41,155 bases of DNA from an uncultured Gammaproteobacteria bacterium (GTDB taxonomy: Bacteria; Pseudomonadota; Gammaproteobacteria; GCA-001735895): NCBI GenBank assembly GCA_937984095.1, contig CALJYH010000108.1:1-41155 (forward strand), given 5' to 3'. The notes beneath the pieces were generated by a model. That model was given only the letters and a program-made list of their open reading frames with translations. It ran no database searches and was not told the origin of the DNA. Shown here in pieces: positions 15,564-24,901 of this stretch. The position numbers and the translations under genes are program-made. How positions within the stretch are numbered: the first letter of the stretch is position 1; each line of letters starts with the position of its first letter.

Positions 15564-17609
15564 ATGCCGGCAAACGATATAAACCGATGGATGTCCGCCT
15601 TGCTCGCACAGCTGGAGTTCAGTCGACAGCGCCAGCTGGTTGCATTGCAGGGACCGCAATCCTGGTGTGACGAACAATTTAATAAACTGTTTCGGGTGGA
15701 TGCATCGATGCAGCTGGTGTCAAATCGAAAGCTTAACGCGACTGCAGTCCCTTTCAGCAAGGCCGATACCTGTCTCGGAGGCGAGGCTCGGCTCGTGGTG
15801 CTGGATCTGTTTGATGGATTCAATGCCGATGTTTTGTGTATCGTCGCCGGGCTGGTGCAGGCAGGTGGGGTTCTACTGTTACTGTCTCCGACAGTTAAAG
15901 ACTGGAATTTGCGAACCGACCGCTACGGCTGTTGGCAGGATCAAAAGTTGTCCTTGCAAGCACGTTTCGTCGAGTATTTTTTTTCTTCGCTGGAGCAGGA
16001 TAGGGAAACCGGAATACTGGTAACCCCAGATTTTGACTTTAGTGCAATAGACTCATTACCCGAGCTAAAGGCGTTACATAAAACTCAGCTCGAGCAGGGA
16101 CAGAGCAACGGCCAGGCGCACTGCCTGCAGCGAATCGAGCAGTGGGTGCAAAGCGGTCAAAACGGGGTTGCATTGATCAATGCCGAGCGTGGTCGCGGCA
16201 AGAGCACCTGTCTGGGACTGTTGGTAAAGCGCTTGCAGACAAGGTGTCGGATATTGATTTCGGCGAACTCGAAACAAACCTGCGCACAGCTGTTGCAACT
16301 GGTGCCGGATGCTGAATTTGTAGCGCCCGATAGACTGATGCAAAAACGCCTCGAAGCCGATCTGCTGGTCATCGATGAGGCCGCGATGATCCCTTTGCCG
16401 ATGTTGCATCAATTAGCCAGGCTTTACCCGAGGCTGGTGATGGCAACTACCAATGGTGGATACGAAGGTACCGGACAGGGATTTATGCTGCGCTTTGTCA
16501 CGGCACTGGATTCAAAAAAACTGATGCAGCTTAGCCTGGATAAGCCGGTGCGCTGGTGTCAGGGTGATCAACTGGAGGCCTGGCTCAATCGCACGCTAAT
16601 GTTGAAGTCAGACAGGCTCGATCCCCCGCCGGCGATGGATCCAGGAGCCTGCGAGATGCAATTGCTGAAGGATCCGGGCGACCCTGATAATTTTTCGTTG
16701 TTACGACAGGTTTACGCATTGCTGAATGCGGCACACTACCGTACCAGGCCTTCGGATTTGCGCATGATGATGGAGAATCCTGATCTGTTGCTGATCGCTG
16801 CATTCCAGCAGGGCGTTGTTGTCGGTGCCGCATTACTAAATATCGAGGGTGGACTCGACGATGATTTGTGCCGTGAGATTTTTCTCGGGAGACGCCGACC
16901 GAGGGGGCATCTGCTGGCACAGATGCTAACCGCCCAGGCAGGCCTGAAAAATTTCGCCGGGTACAGAGGTATACGTGTTCAGCGCATCGCCGTGGCCGAA
17001 ACCCATCGACGCCGGGGTTTCGGAACCCGCTTGCTTGAATTTGCACTGCGCTATGGACAGGAAAATTCCCTGGATTACCTGGGCGCGAGCTTTGCGCTCG
17101 ATCCGGAAACCCTGTGTTTCTGGCAGCAGGCTTGTTTCTCGCTGGTTCATGTCAGCTACGCCCAGGGTAAATCAAGCGGCGATCAATCGATCGTCGTATT
17201 GCGTTCGATCACGCCTGAGATCGATGCTGAAATAGATTTACTGCAGCAGCGAATTCAGCGACAACTGCCGACCTGGATGACACAGTTCCTGCAATATATG
17301 AGTGCCGATCAAGTTTCGTCGCTGTTGCGCTTTGCCGATTTTCGTACTTCTATCGACGAGCTTGAGCAACAGGAAATCGAAGCCTTTGCCCGTGGTAACA
17401 GGGGATTCGAGCTATGTTTTGCGAGCCTGCAAAAATGGGTCATGCAACGCGTTGCGCGATCTTCCGACGAATCCGATAGCCTGCTAATTGAAAAAGCGAT
17501 TCAGAACCGAAGCTGGGATTTGCTCGAGCGTGAATCCGGTGCAGAAGGGCGTAAAACCCTGCAGCAGCGCTTGCGCAGGCAGGTCGATGCCCTGTTAAAA
17601 GACTGCTAA
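15564..17609 (+). CDS. tmcA: tRNA(Met) cytidine acetyltransferase TmcA
   Basis: A 681-residue enzyme making N4-acetylcytidine at the wobble base of elongator tRNA-Met from acetyl-CoA and ATP/GTP. Domain order: an N-terminal DUF1726-type domain (about 1-180), a RecD-like helicase domain with Walker A ERGRGKST (208-215) and Walker B LLVIDEAA (about 267-274), then a GNAT acetyltransferase domain with the acetyl-CoA pyrophosphate loop RRRGFGT near 480, and a helical tail. The start at 15564 gives a length close to E. coli TmcA (671), and the promoter at 15508-15535 rules against the earlier ATGs. The DUF924 gene follows 24 bases downstream. Confidence 0.92.
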   Translation: MPANDINRWMSALLAQLEFSRQRQLVALQGPQSWCDEQFNKLFRVDASMQLVSNRKLNATAVPFSKADTCLGGEARLVVLDLFDGFNADVLCIVAGLVQAGGVLLLLSPTVKDWNLRTDRYGCWQDQKLSLQARFVEYFFSSLEQDRETGILVTPDFDFSAIDSLPELKALHKTQLEQGQSNGQAHCLQRIEQWVQSGQNGVALINAERGRGKSTCLGLLVKRLQTRCRILISANSKQTCAQLLQLVPDAEFVAPDRLMQKRLEADLLVIDEAAMIPLPMLHQLARLYPRLVMATTNGGYEGTGQGFMLRFVTALDSKKLMQLSLDKPVRWCQGDQLEAWLNRTLMLKSDRLDPPPAMDPGACEMQLLKDPGDPDNFSLLRQVYALLNAAHYRTRPSDLRMMMENPDLLLIAAFQQGVVVGAALLNIEGGLDDDLCREIFLGRRRPRGHLLAQMLTAQAGLKNFAGYRGIRVQRIAVAETHRRRGFGTRLLEFALRYGQENSLDYLGASFALDPETLCFWQQACFSLVHVSYAQGKSSGDQSIVVLRSITPEIDAEIDLLQQRIQRQLPTWMTQFLQYMSADQVSSLLRFADFRTSIDELEQQEIEAFARGNRGFELCFASLQKWVMQRVARSSDESDSLLIEKAIQNRSWDLLERESGAEGRKTLQQRLRRQVDALLKDC

Positions 17610-17633
17610 CATGAGTCGTCGAGCGAGGTTTTT

Positions 17634-18173
17634 ATGCTACAGCAAATAATTGATTTCTGGTTTTCGGATGCAACCCGAAAACTCTGGTTTAAATCGACCC
17701 CGGAATTTGACCAGGAATTATACGAGCGTTACCAGGATACCTGGGAACGAGCGCGACGGGGTGAGCTTGATCACTGGATGCAAACCGCTGAGGGCTGTCT
17801 GGCTTTGGTGATTATTCTGGACCAGTTTCCGCTGAACATGTTTCGCGGCAGCGCGCAAGGCTTTGCCAGCGAAGCCCAGTCGCGTGATGTCGCGGCGGTT
17901 GCGATCGAGCAGGGTTTTGATAAGGCTCTGCCCACAGAACAACGGTCATTTTTATATATGCCATACATGCACAGCGAAATACTCGAAGACCAGGAACTGG
18001 CGCTGCAACTGTTTGACCAGCCTGGGCTCGAATCCAACCTGCGCTTTGCCAACCATCACCATGCCATCATCGAAAAGTATGGACGCTTTCCACACCGTAA
18101 CGCCGCATTAGGCAGGAGCAGTACTGATGCTGAAATTGAATACCTGAATTCCAAAGAGGCCTTTACCGGCTAG
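17634..18173 (+). CDS. DUF924 family protein
   Basis: A 179-residue all-helical protein of the DUF924 family, recognised by the opening IIDFWF, the WFKSTPEFD segment, the central LALVIILDQFPLNMFRG motif, and RFANHHHAIIEKYGRFPHRNAALGR near the end. Structures show a TPR-like fold, and the function is not established. It sits 24 bases after tmcA and 9 bases before yihY in the same direction, so it is probably in that operon. The TTT-rich leader GAGCGAGGTTTTT provides an AGG before the ATG. Confidence 0.87.
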   Translation: MLQQIIDFWFSDATRKLWFKSTPEFDQELYERYQDTWERARRGELDHWMQTAEGCLALVIILDQFPLNMFRGSAQGFASEAQSRDVAAVAIEQGFDKALPTEQRSFLYMPYMHSEILEDQELALQLFDQPGLESNLRFANHHHAIIEKYGRFPHRNAALGRSSTDAEIEYLNSKEAFTG

Positions 18174-18182
18174 GGTAGCTTG

Positions 18183-19520
18183 ATGCTTGAACAACTACGC
18201 CAGTACATCTGGAGTTATAACGCCCACGATGGCGAGGGAGTTCGCTCGCCATGGCGACATTTTTTACAAATAGTCGTGATGGTTGGCCGCGACCTGATGG
18301 ATGGCATGATCACCCTACGGGCGATGAGTCTCGTCTATACCACGCTGCTGTCCATGGTGCCCTTGTTGGCCGTGAGCATCTCGGTTTTGAAAGGATTCGG
18401 GGTCCACGATCAGTTAGAGCCCACCCTCACTAGCATTCTGGCTCCCCTGGGCGAGCAGAGCGCGGAAATTAGCGCACATATTGTCGGTTTCGTCGACAAC
18501 ATGAAAATAGGCGTGCTCGGTGCGCTGGGTTTAGGGCTGCTGATATATACGGCGGTTTCACTGATTCAAAAAATTGAAGCGGCGTTCAATTATACCTGGC
18601 GACTGCAGAACAGCCGCAGCCTGATGCAGCGTTTCAGCGACTACCTGAGCGTTATTATGGTGGGTCCGGTCCTGTTGTTTTCAGCCGTGGGTATTACGGC
18701 TTCGCTCAGCAGCAATCAGATTGTTGAATTCCTGAACACGCTTCCTTATATGAATGATCTGCTGCGTCTGATGGGAAAGATGCTGCCCTTCCTGTTGGTT
18801 ATCGCCGCCTTCACCTTCGTTTACATGCTGGTACCAAACACCCGTGTAAAATTTCGTTCAGCATTCTACGGGGCTGTCATTGCCGGCATCTTGTGGCAGG
18901 TAACCGGTATTCTCTTTACTTCATTTGTGGGTGGCTCAACCAGTTATACGGCGATTTATTCAGGCTTCGCAATCGTGCTGGTATTTATGATATGGCTTTA
19001 CCTGAGCTGGGTCATTTTACTGATCGGAGCCAGCATCTCGTTCTATCATCAGAATCCCGACCAGCTCAAGCGAGAGCAGATTGATTTCCATATGAGTGGA
19101 CGTATGCGCGACCAATTGGCGCTGCAAGTGATGGTAAGCATTGCTCGCGCGCACGATCAGCAGCCTGAATTGCCCCCCAGCCTTGAAAATCTCGCCAGTT
19201 ATCAGCAGGTACCGGTGGGGGCACTGAAGCGCATGCTGGATGCGTTGCAAAGCGATGGTTTGATTCAGCTTTCGGCACAAAATCCACCGCTTTATTTGCC
19301 GGCTGCATCGTTGCAGCGTATTAAACTCGCAGATATTCTGCGCAGTGCACGTGCGGCTGAAGACGATGGCCAGACCGATAGCTGTCGCAGCGATGCAGAG
19401 GTGTCAAAGTTTCTGAAGGAGATCGAACAGGAGCTCGAAGCACATATGGGTGAGGAATCGCTGGACGAGTTTCTAAAAAGATTTGAGGATGGCTCGAGGC
19501 ATGAAAATAGTATCGTTTAA
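18183..19520 (+). CDS. YihY/BrkB family inner-membrane protein
   Basis: A member of the YihY family (UPF0761; formerly misassigned as RNase BN). About six transmembrane segments lie between residues 45 and 290, for example VYTTLLSMVPLLAVSISVL and GALGLGLLIYTAVSLI. The family motif PNTRVKFRSAFYGAVIAG and the TAIYSGFAIVLVFMIWLYLSW stretch are clear. A cytoplasmic C-terminal region of about 150 residues includes a winged-helix-like part (VPVGALKRMLDALQSDGLIQL) and an acidic end. The function is unproven; a role in envelope or transport has been proposed. ATG 18183 is preferred over TTG 18180 and has AGGGTAG just upstream. Its 3' end overlaps the start of xthA. Confidence 0.88.
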   Translation: MLEQLRQYIWSYNAHDGEGVRSPWRHFLQIVVMVGRDLMDGMITLRAMSLVYTTLLSMVPLLAVSISVLKGFGVHDQLEPTLTSILAPLGEQSAEISAHIVGFVDNMKIGVLGALGLGLLIYTAVSLIQKIEAAFNYTWRLQNSRSLMQRFSDYLSVIMVGPVLLFSAVGITASLSSNQIVEFLNTLPYMNDLLRLMGKMLPFLLVIAAFTFVYMLVPNTRVKFRSAFYGAVIAGILWQVTGILFTSFVGGSTSYTAIYSGFAIVLVFMIWLYLSWVILLIGASISFYHQNPDQLKREQIDFHMSGRMRDQLALQVMVSIARAHDQQPELPPSLENLASYQQVPVGALKRMLDALQSDGLIQLSAQNPPLYLPAASLQRIKLADILRSARAAEDDGQTDSCRSDAEVSKFLKEIEQELEAHMGEESLDEFLKRFEDGSRHENSIV

Positions 19521-20325
19521 TGTGAATAGCGTGCGCCAACGCCTGCATCAATTGCAGAGTGTGGTCGACAAGCACTCACCTGAATTTATCGGGTTGCAGG
19601 AAACCAAGGTGCAGGACCATGAATTCCCGTTAGACGCAATCGCCGAGATGGGCTACCAGACTATCTATGCCGGGCAGAAAACCCACTACGGTGTTGCGCT
19701 GATGTCGCGCCCGCCCTGCAGTAATCCCTGCTATGGTTTCCCAGGGGACTCGGAAGATGCGCAAAAACGATTTATTGGCGGCGAATATCAGCTGGATGGG
19801 CAATCGGTGCTGGTTTTCAATGGCTATTTCCCGCAGGGTGAAAGCCGCGATCACCCGATTAAATTTCCAGCAAAACAGCGTTTTTATCGTGATCTGATTC
19901 AATTTCTGGGTGCTTATGATATGACACGATCGAACTTGATCGTGATGGGCGACTACAATATCGCTCCGCAAGACCTGGATATTGGCATCGGTGCAGATAA
20001 CGCCAAACGCTGGCTTAAAACGGGCAAAACCAGCTTTCTTCCCGAGGAACGCGGGTGGTTTCAGGAACTCGAGGGGCTTGGCTTACACGACGGTTTCCGG
20101 CTGTGTCACGCCGATACTGACGATTGTTTTAGCTGGTTCGATTATCGTAGCCGCGGATTCGAGCGCGAACCAAAACGGGGCCTGCGCATCGATCATCTGC
20201 TGGTTTCGGAACAACTCAGGTCCAGAGTGGTCAATGCAGGGGTAGATTATGATATCCGGGGGATGGAAAAACCTTCCGATCACGCGCCGACCTGGATCGA
20301 ACTAAACCTTGCCGGCGGCGTCTGA
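19501..20325 (+). CDS. xthA: Exodeoxyribonuclease III
   Basis: An ExoIII-type AP endonuclease of 274 residues for base excision repair. Seen: the start MKIVSFNVNSVRQRL, the metal-binding Glu in LQETK, the LIVMGDYNIAP motif (Asp and Asn of the active site), and the terminal SDHAPTWIEL with the catalytic Asp-His. ATG 19501 is the right start because it matches the family N-terminus and follows GAGGATGGCTCGAGG. The first 20 bases overlap the 3' end of yihY, which suggests translational coupling. Confidence 0.94.
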   Translation: MKIVSFNVNSVRQRLHQLQSVVDKHSPEFIGLQETKVQDHEFPLDAIAEMGYQTIYAGQKTHYGVALMSRPPCSNPCYGFPGDSEDAQKRFIGGEYQLDGQSVLVFNGYFPQGESRDHPIKFPAKQRFYRDLIQFLGAYDMTRSNLIVMGDYNIAPQDLDIGIGADNAKRWLKTGKTSFLPEERGWFQELEGLGLHDGFRLCHADTDDCFSWFDYRSRGFEREPKRGLRIDHLLVSEQLRSRVVNAGVDYDIRGMEKPSDHAPTWIELNLAGGV

Positions 20326-20361
20326 TTGTAAGCCACGGTTACAACTAATCAGGAGTTACTC

Positions 20362-20985
20362 ATGTTTGGCAGACCAACCTCTCTTCCCTCAGCAGACCAG
20401 GCTTTGCCTGGCCGCGACCAGGCGATTCAATTCGATCCGATCCATGCTGTCCTCGGAACCTCGATGGTGGAGCCGTTTCCAGAAGATTGTGAACAGGTAA
20501 TTCTGGGCCTCGGATGTTTCTGGGGAGCCGAACGCAAGTTCTGGAATCTTCCCGGGGTTTATACAACCGCGGTAGGATACGCCGCCGGTCATACTCCTAA
20601 CCCGAGCTACCAGGAAGTCTGTACCGGTATGACCGGGCATAACGAGGTCGTGCTGGTGGTTTACCATCCTGGCCAAATCGACTTCCAGACCCTGTTGAAG
20701 ACATTCTGGGAGTCGCATAATCCGACCCAGGGCATGCGCCAGGGCAATGATATGGGAACCCAGTATCGGTCGGGAATCTATTACTGTAATGAAAGTCAGC
20801 GTGAGGCGGCACAGCAAAGCCTGGAACAATATCAACAAAAACTTCGTGACGCGGGCCATGCGGCCATAACCACCGAAATAATGCCGGCTGGTCCGTTCTA
20901 TTACGCGGAGGATTATCACCAGCAGTATCTCGAAAAAAATCCGGCGGGCTACTGTGGCCTCGGTGGGACCGGGGTATCCTGTTAG
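20362..20985 (+). CDS. msrA: Peptide methionine sulfoxide reductase MsrA
   Basis: A 207-residue MsrA, reducing the S form of methionine sulfoxide in proteins with thioredoxin. The catalytic Cys52 lies in GCFWGAE; resolving cysteines are Cys198 and Cys207 in the glycine-rich C-terminal tail ([10 protein letters not shown]), the same arrangement as E. coli Msr[19 protein letters not shown] and the [11 protein letters not shown] motif confirm the family. A strong AGGAG lies seven bases before the ATG. It follows xthA by 36 bases, a repair/oxidative damage pairing. Confidence 0.96.
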   Translation: MFGRPTSLPSADQALPGRDQAIQFDPIHAVLGTSMVEPFPEDCEQVILGLGCFWGAERKFWNLPGVYTTAVGYAAGHTPNPSYQEVCTGMTGHNEVVLVVYHPGQIDFQTLLKTFWESHNPTQGMRQGNDMGTQYRSGIYYCNESQREAAQQSLEQYQQKLRDAGHAAITTEIMPAGPFYYAEDYHQQYLEKNPAGYCGLGGTGVSC

Positions 20986-21077
20986 AAGTATTGTTAAAAA
21001 GATCGCTTAAGTCCGGGATAATTATAATTATTGGACTATCATAAATAGATCTAAATCCAGTCAATCCGGCACTTGCT

Positions 21078-21305
21078 ATGACGAAAATGGGCGTTAGTCG
21101 ATCCCTGGCTGCGGGATTGGCTGTATTCATTACGGTGGCTATATTATTTTCCTCTCGGACGGTCCTTGCTGCCGATAAGCCATCTCAATTTGAAAATCTC
21201 GGGTCGCGAGCGGTCACTATCGTGATCGGTCTAGAAAAATTGGCCTGGTTTCAGGATGGATTCATTGAAGCGCAGGATAAGGATTATCCCTACGTGATCG
21301 AGTAG
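21078..21305 (+). CDS. Small exported protein of unknown function
   Basis: A 75-residue protein with a signal peptide: basic start (MTKMGVSRS), hydrophobic core LAAGLAVFITVAILF, and a likely cleavage at VLAA-DKPS. The mature part is only about 43 residues, with no cysteines and a mostly acidic C-terminus. A second ATG at 21087 is possible. It ends four bases before the TTG start of the membrane GGDEF-EAL gene, so the two are almost certainly co-transcribed and coupled, and its periplasmic location would place it beside that protein's sensor domain. No homologue is recognised. It could instead be the remnant of a longer periplasmic protein cut short by the stop at 21303. Confidence 0.6.
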   Translation: MTKMGVSRSLAAGLAVFITVAILFSSRTVLAADKPSQFENLGSRAVTIVIGLEKLAWFQDGFIEAQDKDYPYVIE

Positions 21306-21309
21306 ATCA

Positions 21310-24042
21310 TTGCTCTCGCGTCTCTACAGTTTCAAATTCATCATCGGTTTCGCCCTGCTTTGGCTGGGTGCGTTAGCTTATGGTTTGGCGATTTATAGTA
21401 CCCACGTATATCGCGATCAGGCAATTGAGTCTCAGGTCATATCGATCCAGTCATTGCTCGAACACGAAAGCAGGGAAGCCATCCAGCGACTTTACGATGA
21501 TCAGAAAGAGTTTGCCCTGAAGATACAGAGAGAAGCGTCATTTTTAAAAGCCCTTGATAGTCGTGATGTAGCCATGATGGAGGCTGGACTAAAGGAAAGT
21601 TTTAACCGTAAACAGGCATCCGCGGGCATTTTGAATTTGAAGTCAATTATCGTGCGCGATCTGTCCGGTGATATTTTTGCGCAAAGCTCCGATGATGGCT
21701 TGAACGGCTACGCCGGCTGTCCCAAGTTGTTAGAGTCAGTTGTTGGGACATTGATTCGGTTGTTAAAACCGAAATACTCACTATGCAATTTCGATGATCA
21801 GCTCCTGAGCGAGGTGCTGGTGCCGGTTGGTGCCCCGGAACCGAAGGCTTACCTGCATATTGTGGCTTATGCAATCGACGGTTTGAAAAGTGTAGAAAGA
21901 AATACCGGGGTTCCGTTAAGAGTAATCCACGGCTCAGGAGGCAGCCTCTATCAATCGGAGGACTGGGTAGATTTCGCGGCGGGTACACATTTATATCCGA
22001 GTTATAAGCTTTTTGCCGACGATGCATTTCTCGGCGCTACCATCAGCGCATCGGTTGACCAAAAACCTATCATCGAGCGGTTACGTGAAACGGAAACCAG
22101 TTTCTTCATCATAACTACAATCGCGACCGTATCGGCCCTGGTACTGGTGTTGATCTTGCTGAATCGAGCCTTCATGCCGATGAATAAGCTGCGTAACTCA
22201 GTGGGCGCATTGTTAACTGGAAAGTATGCGTCAATTAGCGAAGAAAAATTGCCCAGTGAATTAAAAGACCTGGTCGTCGCCTATAACGAAATGGTAGAAG
22301 GCCTGGAGGTGGAAACCATTTCACGGCGGCAAATCGAGGAAAAGTTACGCTCGGAGAAAGATTTCATTTCAACCACGCTCGATTCGATTACCAACCCGGT
22401 AATCGTTATCGACTCCAAGGACCGAATAAAACTGGTTAATCCGAGCGCCGAAAAGTTGTTTGGCGACAGGGAGCCTGAACTGATCGACACCTCGATTCAC
22501 GAAATTCTGATCCTGTATGCAAACCGACAAACCACGCGCATTGTTGACCTGAACCAGCTGCTGAGTCGTAAACTCTCGATCAGCTCGATGTTTTTTTACG
22601 ATGCCGATCGCAATCTTGTCGAACTTGAATTTTCGGCATCTCCGATGATCGATATGGAAGCAGAGGATGTCGGTTTTGTTATTATTCTCAAGGATGTATC
22701 GGAGGACCGTAAGCTACGCCGTAAACTGAACTACGAGGGTAGCCACGATCAGCTTACCGGGTTTCTAAATCGCAACGCATTTGAACAAAAATTTGAAGGC
22801 CTTGTGACCGAGGATAGTAACACCACGGTTCAGCATGTATTCGCTTACCTCGATGTCGATCAGTTCAGAGTTGTCAATGAAACCTGTGGCAGTGCCGCCG
22901 GGGATCTGCTGTTGAAACAGATTAGTACCATGATCAAGAAGCATGTGCGTAAATCTGACATAGTGGCGCGTTTAAGTGGTGATGAGTTCGGCATCATCAT
23001 GCCCTTTTTTGAAATGGAGCGTGCCCTACAGACCATCCAGAAGATTATTATCGAGATACAGCATTCAGGTTTTATCTGGAATGATCAGGAGTACCAGGTT
23101 ACGGCGAGTATCGGAGTAATGGCCTTTGGGCGGATGAGCGATGAGTATGCCGAGTTTTACTCCAAGGTCACGACCGCCTGTTTCCTGGCCAAGCAAAATG
23201 GTGGTAATCAATACCACTTCATTGACGAAAACGATGAGAAGGTAATGGCGCAGCAGGTCTCCATGGAATGGGTTTCGGGCATCATGGAAGGCTTTTCCGA
23301 GGATCGCTTTTGTCTCTATGTACAACCCATCGTTTCTATCGACAAGGATGAGCAACATACCCACTACGAGGTTTTAATTCGTTACCGCAGTTCTGATGGC
23401 AGCATTATCTCCCCCAATGACTTTCTACCGCCCGCAGAACGCTATAATCTGATAGAACGCATCGACAGCTGGGTGATCGGTAGTGTTATCGAATGGCTGG
23501 AACAGCACCAGGAGAAAATGCGTGACGTGATGTTTTCCGTGAATCTTTCGGGACGCAGTATCGGCTCCCAGACCTTTCACAATTTCCTGCATGAGTCCCT
23601 GGCCTCAAGTGACATTAATAAGAGTTCATTGTGTTTTGAAATTACCGAAACCGCGGTTGTCGATAATGTCGAGCGTTCGGTGGAGTTCATCAACTCGATC
23701 AAGCAGCTTGGCGCCAAGTTTTCACTCGACGATTTTGGTACCGGGTTATCCTCCTTCAGCTATCTCAAACAGTTTCCGGTGGATTACCTGAAAATCGACG
23801 GCGAGTTTGTGCGCGATATTCTCGAAGATGACAAGAGTTTCGTATTCGTTCGCTCGATGACCGAAGTAGGGCACGCTCTTGACATGGAGGTTATTGCCGA
23901 GTTCGTCGAGTCGGATACGATGTTCGATAAGCTGCGCGAGGCTAATGTCGATTACATCCAGGGCTATACGGTCGGAAAACCGGTTGCAATTGAAACCTTG
24001 CTAGACGACCTCGATAAAGCCGATACTAAAAAAGTCGGATAA
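21310..24042 (+). CDS. Membrane HAMP-PAS-GGDEF-EAL cyclic-di-GMP enzyme
   Basis: A 910-residue sensor. Transmembrane 1 at about 8-30; periplasmic sensor domain 31-262 (two cysteines, 137 and 159, could form a disulfide); transmembrane 2 at about 264-285; HAMP about 286-340; PAS about 350-465; GGDEF about 475-640; EAL about 650-900. The cyclase signature is SGDEF (556-560), with the inhibitory-site RKSD at 547-550. The EAL domain has EVL at 687-689, Asn745, EITE 777-780, DDFGTG 807-812, KID 828-830 and AEFVES, so phosphodiesterase activity is likely; the usual AEGVE Gly is Phe. The start must be TTG 21310, since its frame is closed by a TGA at 21295. The small exported protein directly upstream may be its partner. 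Convergent with the SDR gene. Confidence 0.92.
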   Translation: MLSRLYSFKFIIGFALLWLGALAYGLAIYSTHVYRDQAIESQVISIQSLLEHESREAIQRLYDDQKEFALKIQREASFLKALDSRDVAMMEAGLKESFNRKQASAGILNLKSIIVRDLSGDIFAQSSDDGLNGYAGCPKLLESVVGTLIRLLKPKYSLCNFDDQLLSEVLVPVGAPEPKAYLHIVAYAIDGLKSVERNTGVPLRVIHGSGGSLYQSEDWVDFAAGTHLYPSYKLFADDAFLGATISASVDQKPIIERLRETETSFFIITTIATVSALVLVLILLNRAFMPMNKLRNSVGALLTGKYASISEEKLPSELKDLVVAYNEMVEGLEVETISRRQIEEKLRSEKDFISTTLDSITNPVIVIDSKDRIKLVNPSAEKLFGDREPELIDTSIHEILILYANRQTTRIVDLNQLLSRKLSISSMFFYDADRNLVELEFSASPMIDMEAEDVGFVIILKDVSEDRKLRRKLNYEGSHDQLTGFLNRNAFEQKFEGLVTEDSNTTVQHVFAYLDVDQFRVVNETCGSAAGDLLLKQISTMIKKHVRKSDIVARLSGDEFGIIMPFFEMERALQTIQKIIIEIQHSGFIWNDQEYQVTASIGVMAFGRMSDEYAEFYSKVTTACFLAKQNGGNQYHFIDENDEKVMAQQVSMEWVSGIMEGFSEDRFCLYVQPIVSIDKDEQHTHYEVLIRYRSSDGSIISPNDFLPPAERYNLIERIDSWVIGSVIEWLEQHQEKMRDVMFSVNLSGRSIGSQTFHNFLHESLASSDINKSSLCFEITETAVVDNVERSVEFINSIKQLGAKFSLDDFGTGLSSFSYLKQFPVDYLKIDGEFVRDILEDDKSFVFVRSMTEVGHALDMEVIAEFVESDTMFDKLREANVDYIQGYTVGKPVAIETLLDDLDKADTKKVG

Positions 24043-24178
24043 CTTTATCCGGTCACTTTCAGTTGATCTGGAGAATTATGCAACTCGCGCAAGCCAGGAA
24101 CATCATCCTGTTGTAAAAATCTCCGGTATTCCTGATCGGTGCGTGAACTGACTACCTACTTTTAGATATTTTAGCCTG

Positions 24179-24901
24179 TTACTGAGGTAATGATTTTTTA
24201 CCGAGGCTAATCGATTTTACGCGCGGCGAAAGATTGACTTCATCAATGACGATATCGTGACTGGATTGCATTATCTGCCAGACAACTTCGGCTACATCTG
24301 TCACTTTGATCGCATTCATCGATTCTGGTCCTGGCTCAAATGACAGGTCATCAAAGAAAGGGCTGCGCACCATGCCCGGATTCACCAGGCTCACCTGGAT
24401 GCCATCGCTGCCACAGTCTTCGCGCAGGGACTGGCAAAAGCCCCGCAGTCCGTACTTGGCGGCACTGTAGAGCGCACTTTTTTTGCCCGCACGAAGAGCC
24501 GATTCGGAACCGATGAAAATAAGACGACCTTTACCCTCGCGCCGAAATGCCGGCACCAGGCTGCGACATATCACCATTGCACTGGTCAGGTTTATGCGAA
24601 TCGAGGCTTCGATTTGCGCGATAGAAAATTGCTCGATAGATCCGAAATGACCCTGTCCGGCCGCATGAACAAAACAATCAACTTTGCGGGATTCCAGTAC
24701 TTCCCTGATACTCGATTCGAGATTTTCGAGGTCGCCGAGATCAAGCGCCAGGGCGCTAAAACTGTCATGTTCGAGCTCCGCTACCTGGCCACGCCGACTA
24801 AGTCCAATCACATTGTAACCCTGGCCTAGCAACAGGCGCGAAGTCGCAAGCCCGATGCCCGAGCTAGCGCCGCTTATCAATACCGTTCCGGTTTCAGCCA
24901 T
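24179..24901 (-). CDS. Short-chain dehydrogenase/reductase
   Basis: A 240-residue classical SDR oxidoreductase. The nucleotide-binding motif GASSGIG is at 11-17, with Arg residues after the second strand (LSRRG) suggesting NADPH preference. HAAGQG and the Asn of the helix-4 region (RINLTSA) are present, with Ser132 and the catalytic Tyr145/Lys149 in YSAAK. The substrate is unknown. Its start overlaps the end of the radical SAM gene by eight bases (ATGGCTGA), so it is the last gene of the minus-strand set 24179-27543. Confidence 0.85.
   Translation of the reverse strand: MAETGTVLISGASSGIGLATSRLLLGQGYNVIGLSRRGQVAELEHDSFSALALDLGDLENLESSIREVLESRKVDCFVHAAGQGHFGSIEQFSIAQIEASIRINLTSAMVICRSLVPAFRREGKGRLIFIGSESALRAGKKSALYSAAKYGLRGFCQSLREDCGSDGIQVSLVNPGMVRSPFFDDLSFEPGPESMNAIKVTDVAEVVWQIMQSSHDIVIDEVNLSPRVKSISLGKKSLPQ

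Noticed and set aside
21078-21320. Small exported protein and GGDEF-EAL protein as one frameshifted gene
   Set aside because: The second protein has its own membrane anchor at its N-terminus, and the first ends with a signal-peptide-bearing short product, so two coupled genes fit better than one broken gene.
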